Positions 63,897 through 64,000 of a DNA stretch of 64,000 nucleotides are shown piece by piece. How positions within the stretch are numbered: position 1 is the first letter of the stretch; the number at the start of each line of letters is the position of its first letter. This DNA is from Sulfidibacter corallicola. Its GTDB lineage: Bacteria > Acidobacteriota > Holophagae > Acanthopleuribacterales > Acanthopleuribacteraceae. The position numbers were made by a program, and so were the translations under genes. The notes beneath the pieces were generated by a model, which worked only from the letters and a program-made list of their open reading frames with translations, had not been told where the DNA came from and searched no databases. Location: positions 1,736,001 through 1,800,000 of the forward strand of contig NZ_CP071793.1 in NCBI RefSeq assembly GCF_017498545.1, read 5' to 3'.

Positions 63897-64000
63897 GAGA
63901 ATTGGTTGAGTGATTTAGCCCCAAAAAACGCGGCCACGACCGCCAGGATCGCCACGGAGAGAATGACGAAACCAACATTGTGGTGTGGGCTTCCTTGTGG
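63893..64000 (-). CDS. C-terminal end of a small membrane protein (partial)
   Basis: Thirty-five codons and a stop are visible: HHNVGFVILSVAILAVVAAF then FGAKSLNQFS. The hydrophobic stretch is one transmembrane helix. The stop overlaps the start of the peptidase-like gene, so the two are probably coupled. The rest lies beyond the window. Confidence 0.5.
   Translation of the reverse strand, partial: PQGSPHHNVGFVILSVAILAVVAAFFGAKSLNQFS

Overview
The window is GC-rich Gram-negative chromosomal DNA. It carries two TonB-dependent receptors, OmpA-type peptidoglycan-binding domains, lipoproteins, and a two-propeller sensor kinase of the kind common in Acidobacteriota, Bacteroidota and Myxococcota. 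Long secreted proteins, many insertion-sequence remnants and long repeat-filled spacers point to a large, plastic genome. My best guess is a marine or host-associated Acidobacteriota (Acanthopleuribacteraceae-like) bacterium. That guess rests on gene style only, and no rRNA or tRNA gene was seen.

Layout. 0-10 kb is a decayed island: the 3' part of a di-heme peroxidase gene, a broken LamG gene, a truncated IS1634-type transposase, an ISL3-type element with perfect 26-bp ends but a dead transposase, an AT-rich P-loop ATPase gene of unknown role, and an intact IS66-type element whose two flanks do not match. 10-20 kb holds an autoregulated-looking TetR gene opposite a metallo-beta-lactamase-fold hydrolase, a sensor kinase/response regulator pair, two small secreted proteins and a large monohaem protein with a dockerin-like tail. 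20-27 kb is repeat-rich, with a dead ABC exporter, a lipase-like secreted hydrolase and a siderophore-type TonB receptor. 27-38 kb contains hydrophilic proteins of unknown function (one with a possible Josephin-like region), two tandem secreted paralogues, an orphan NRPS condensation domain and a lipoprotein.

39.6-48.3 kb is a compact cellulose/cello-oligosaccharide locus: TonB receptor, sodium/solute symporter, GH94 cellobiose phosphorylase and GH9 endoglucanase, the last three overlapping or nearly so. Just downstream lies a decayed protein with CBM3-, cadherin- and CBM2-like pieces, partly caught up in a local duplication and a 93-bp tandem array.

50.7-62.0 kb is the most interesting part: nine genes in a row on the plus strand. 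They encode two periplasmic-binding-type proteins fused to OmpA domains, a von Willebrand A lipoprotein, a membrane coiled-coil protein, a PspA/ESCRT-III-like coiled-coil protein, a complete ABC transporter (binding protein, permease, ATPase) and an AAA+ ATPase overlapping the transporter ATPase gene. I read this as one uncharacterised envelope machine that couples solute sensing or uptake to membrane maintenance. The window ends with a heavy-metal (ArsP_2-type) exporter, a signal-peptidase-like protein lacking its serine, and the tail of a membrane protein.

At least two families of dispersed non-coding repeats (about 100-350 bp) recur in the spacers from 9.6 to 48.6 kb, and a third, hairpin-type repeat recurs at 35.2, 52.5 and 55.0 kb.
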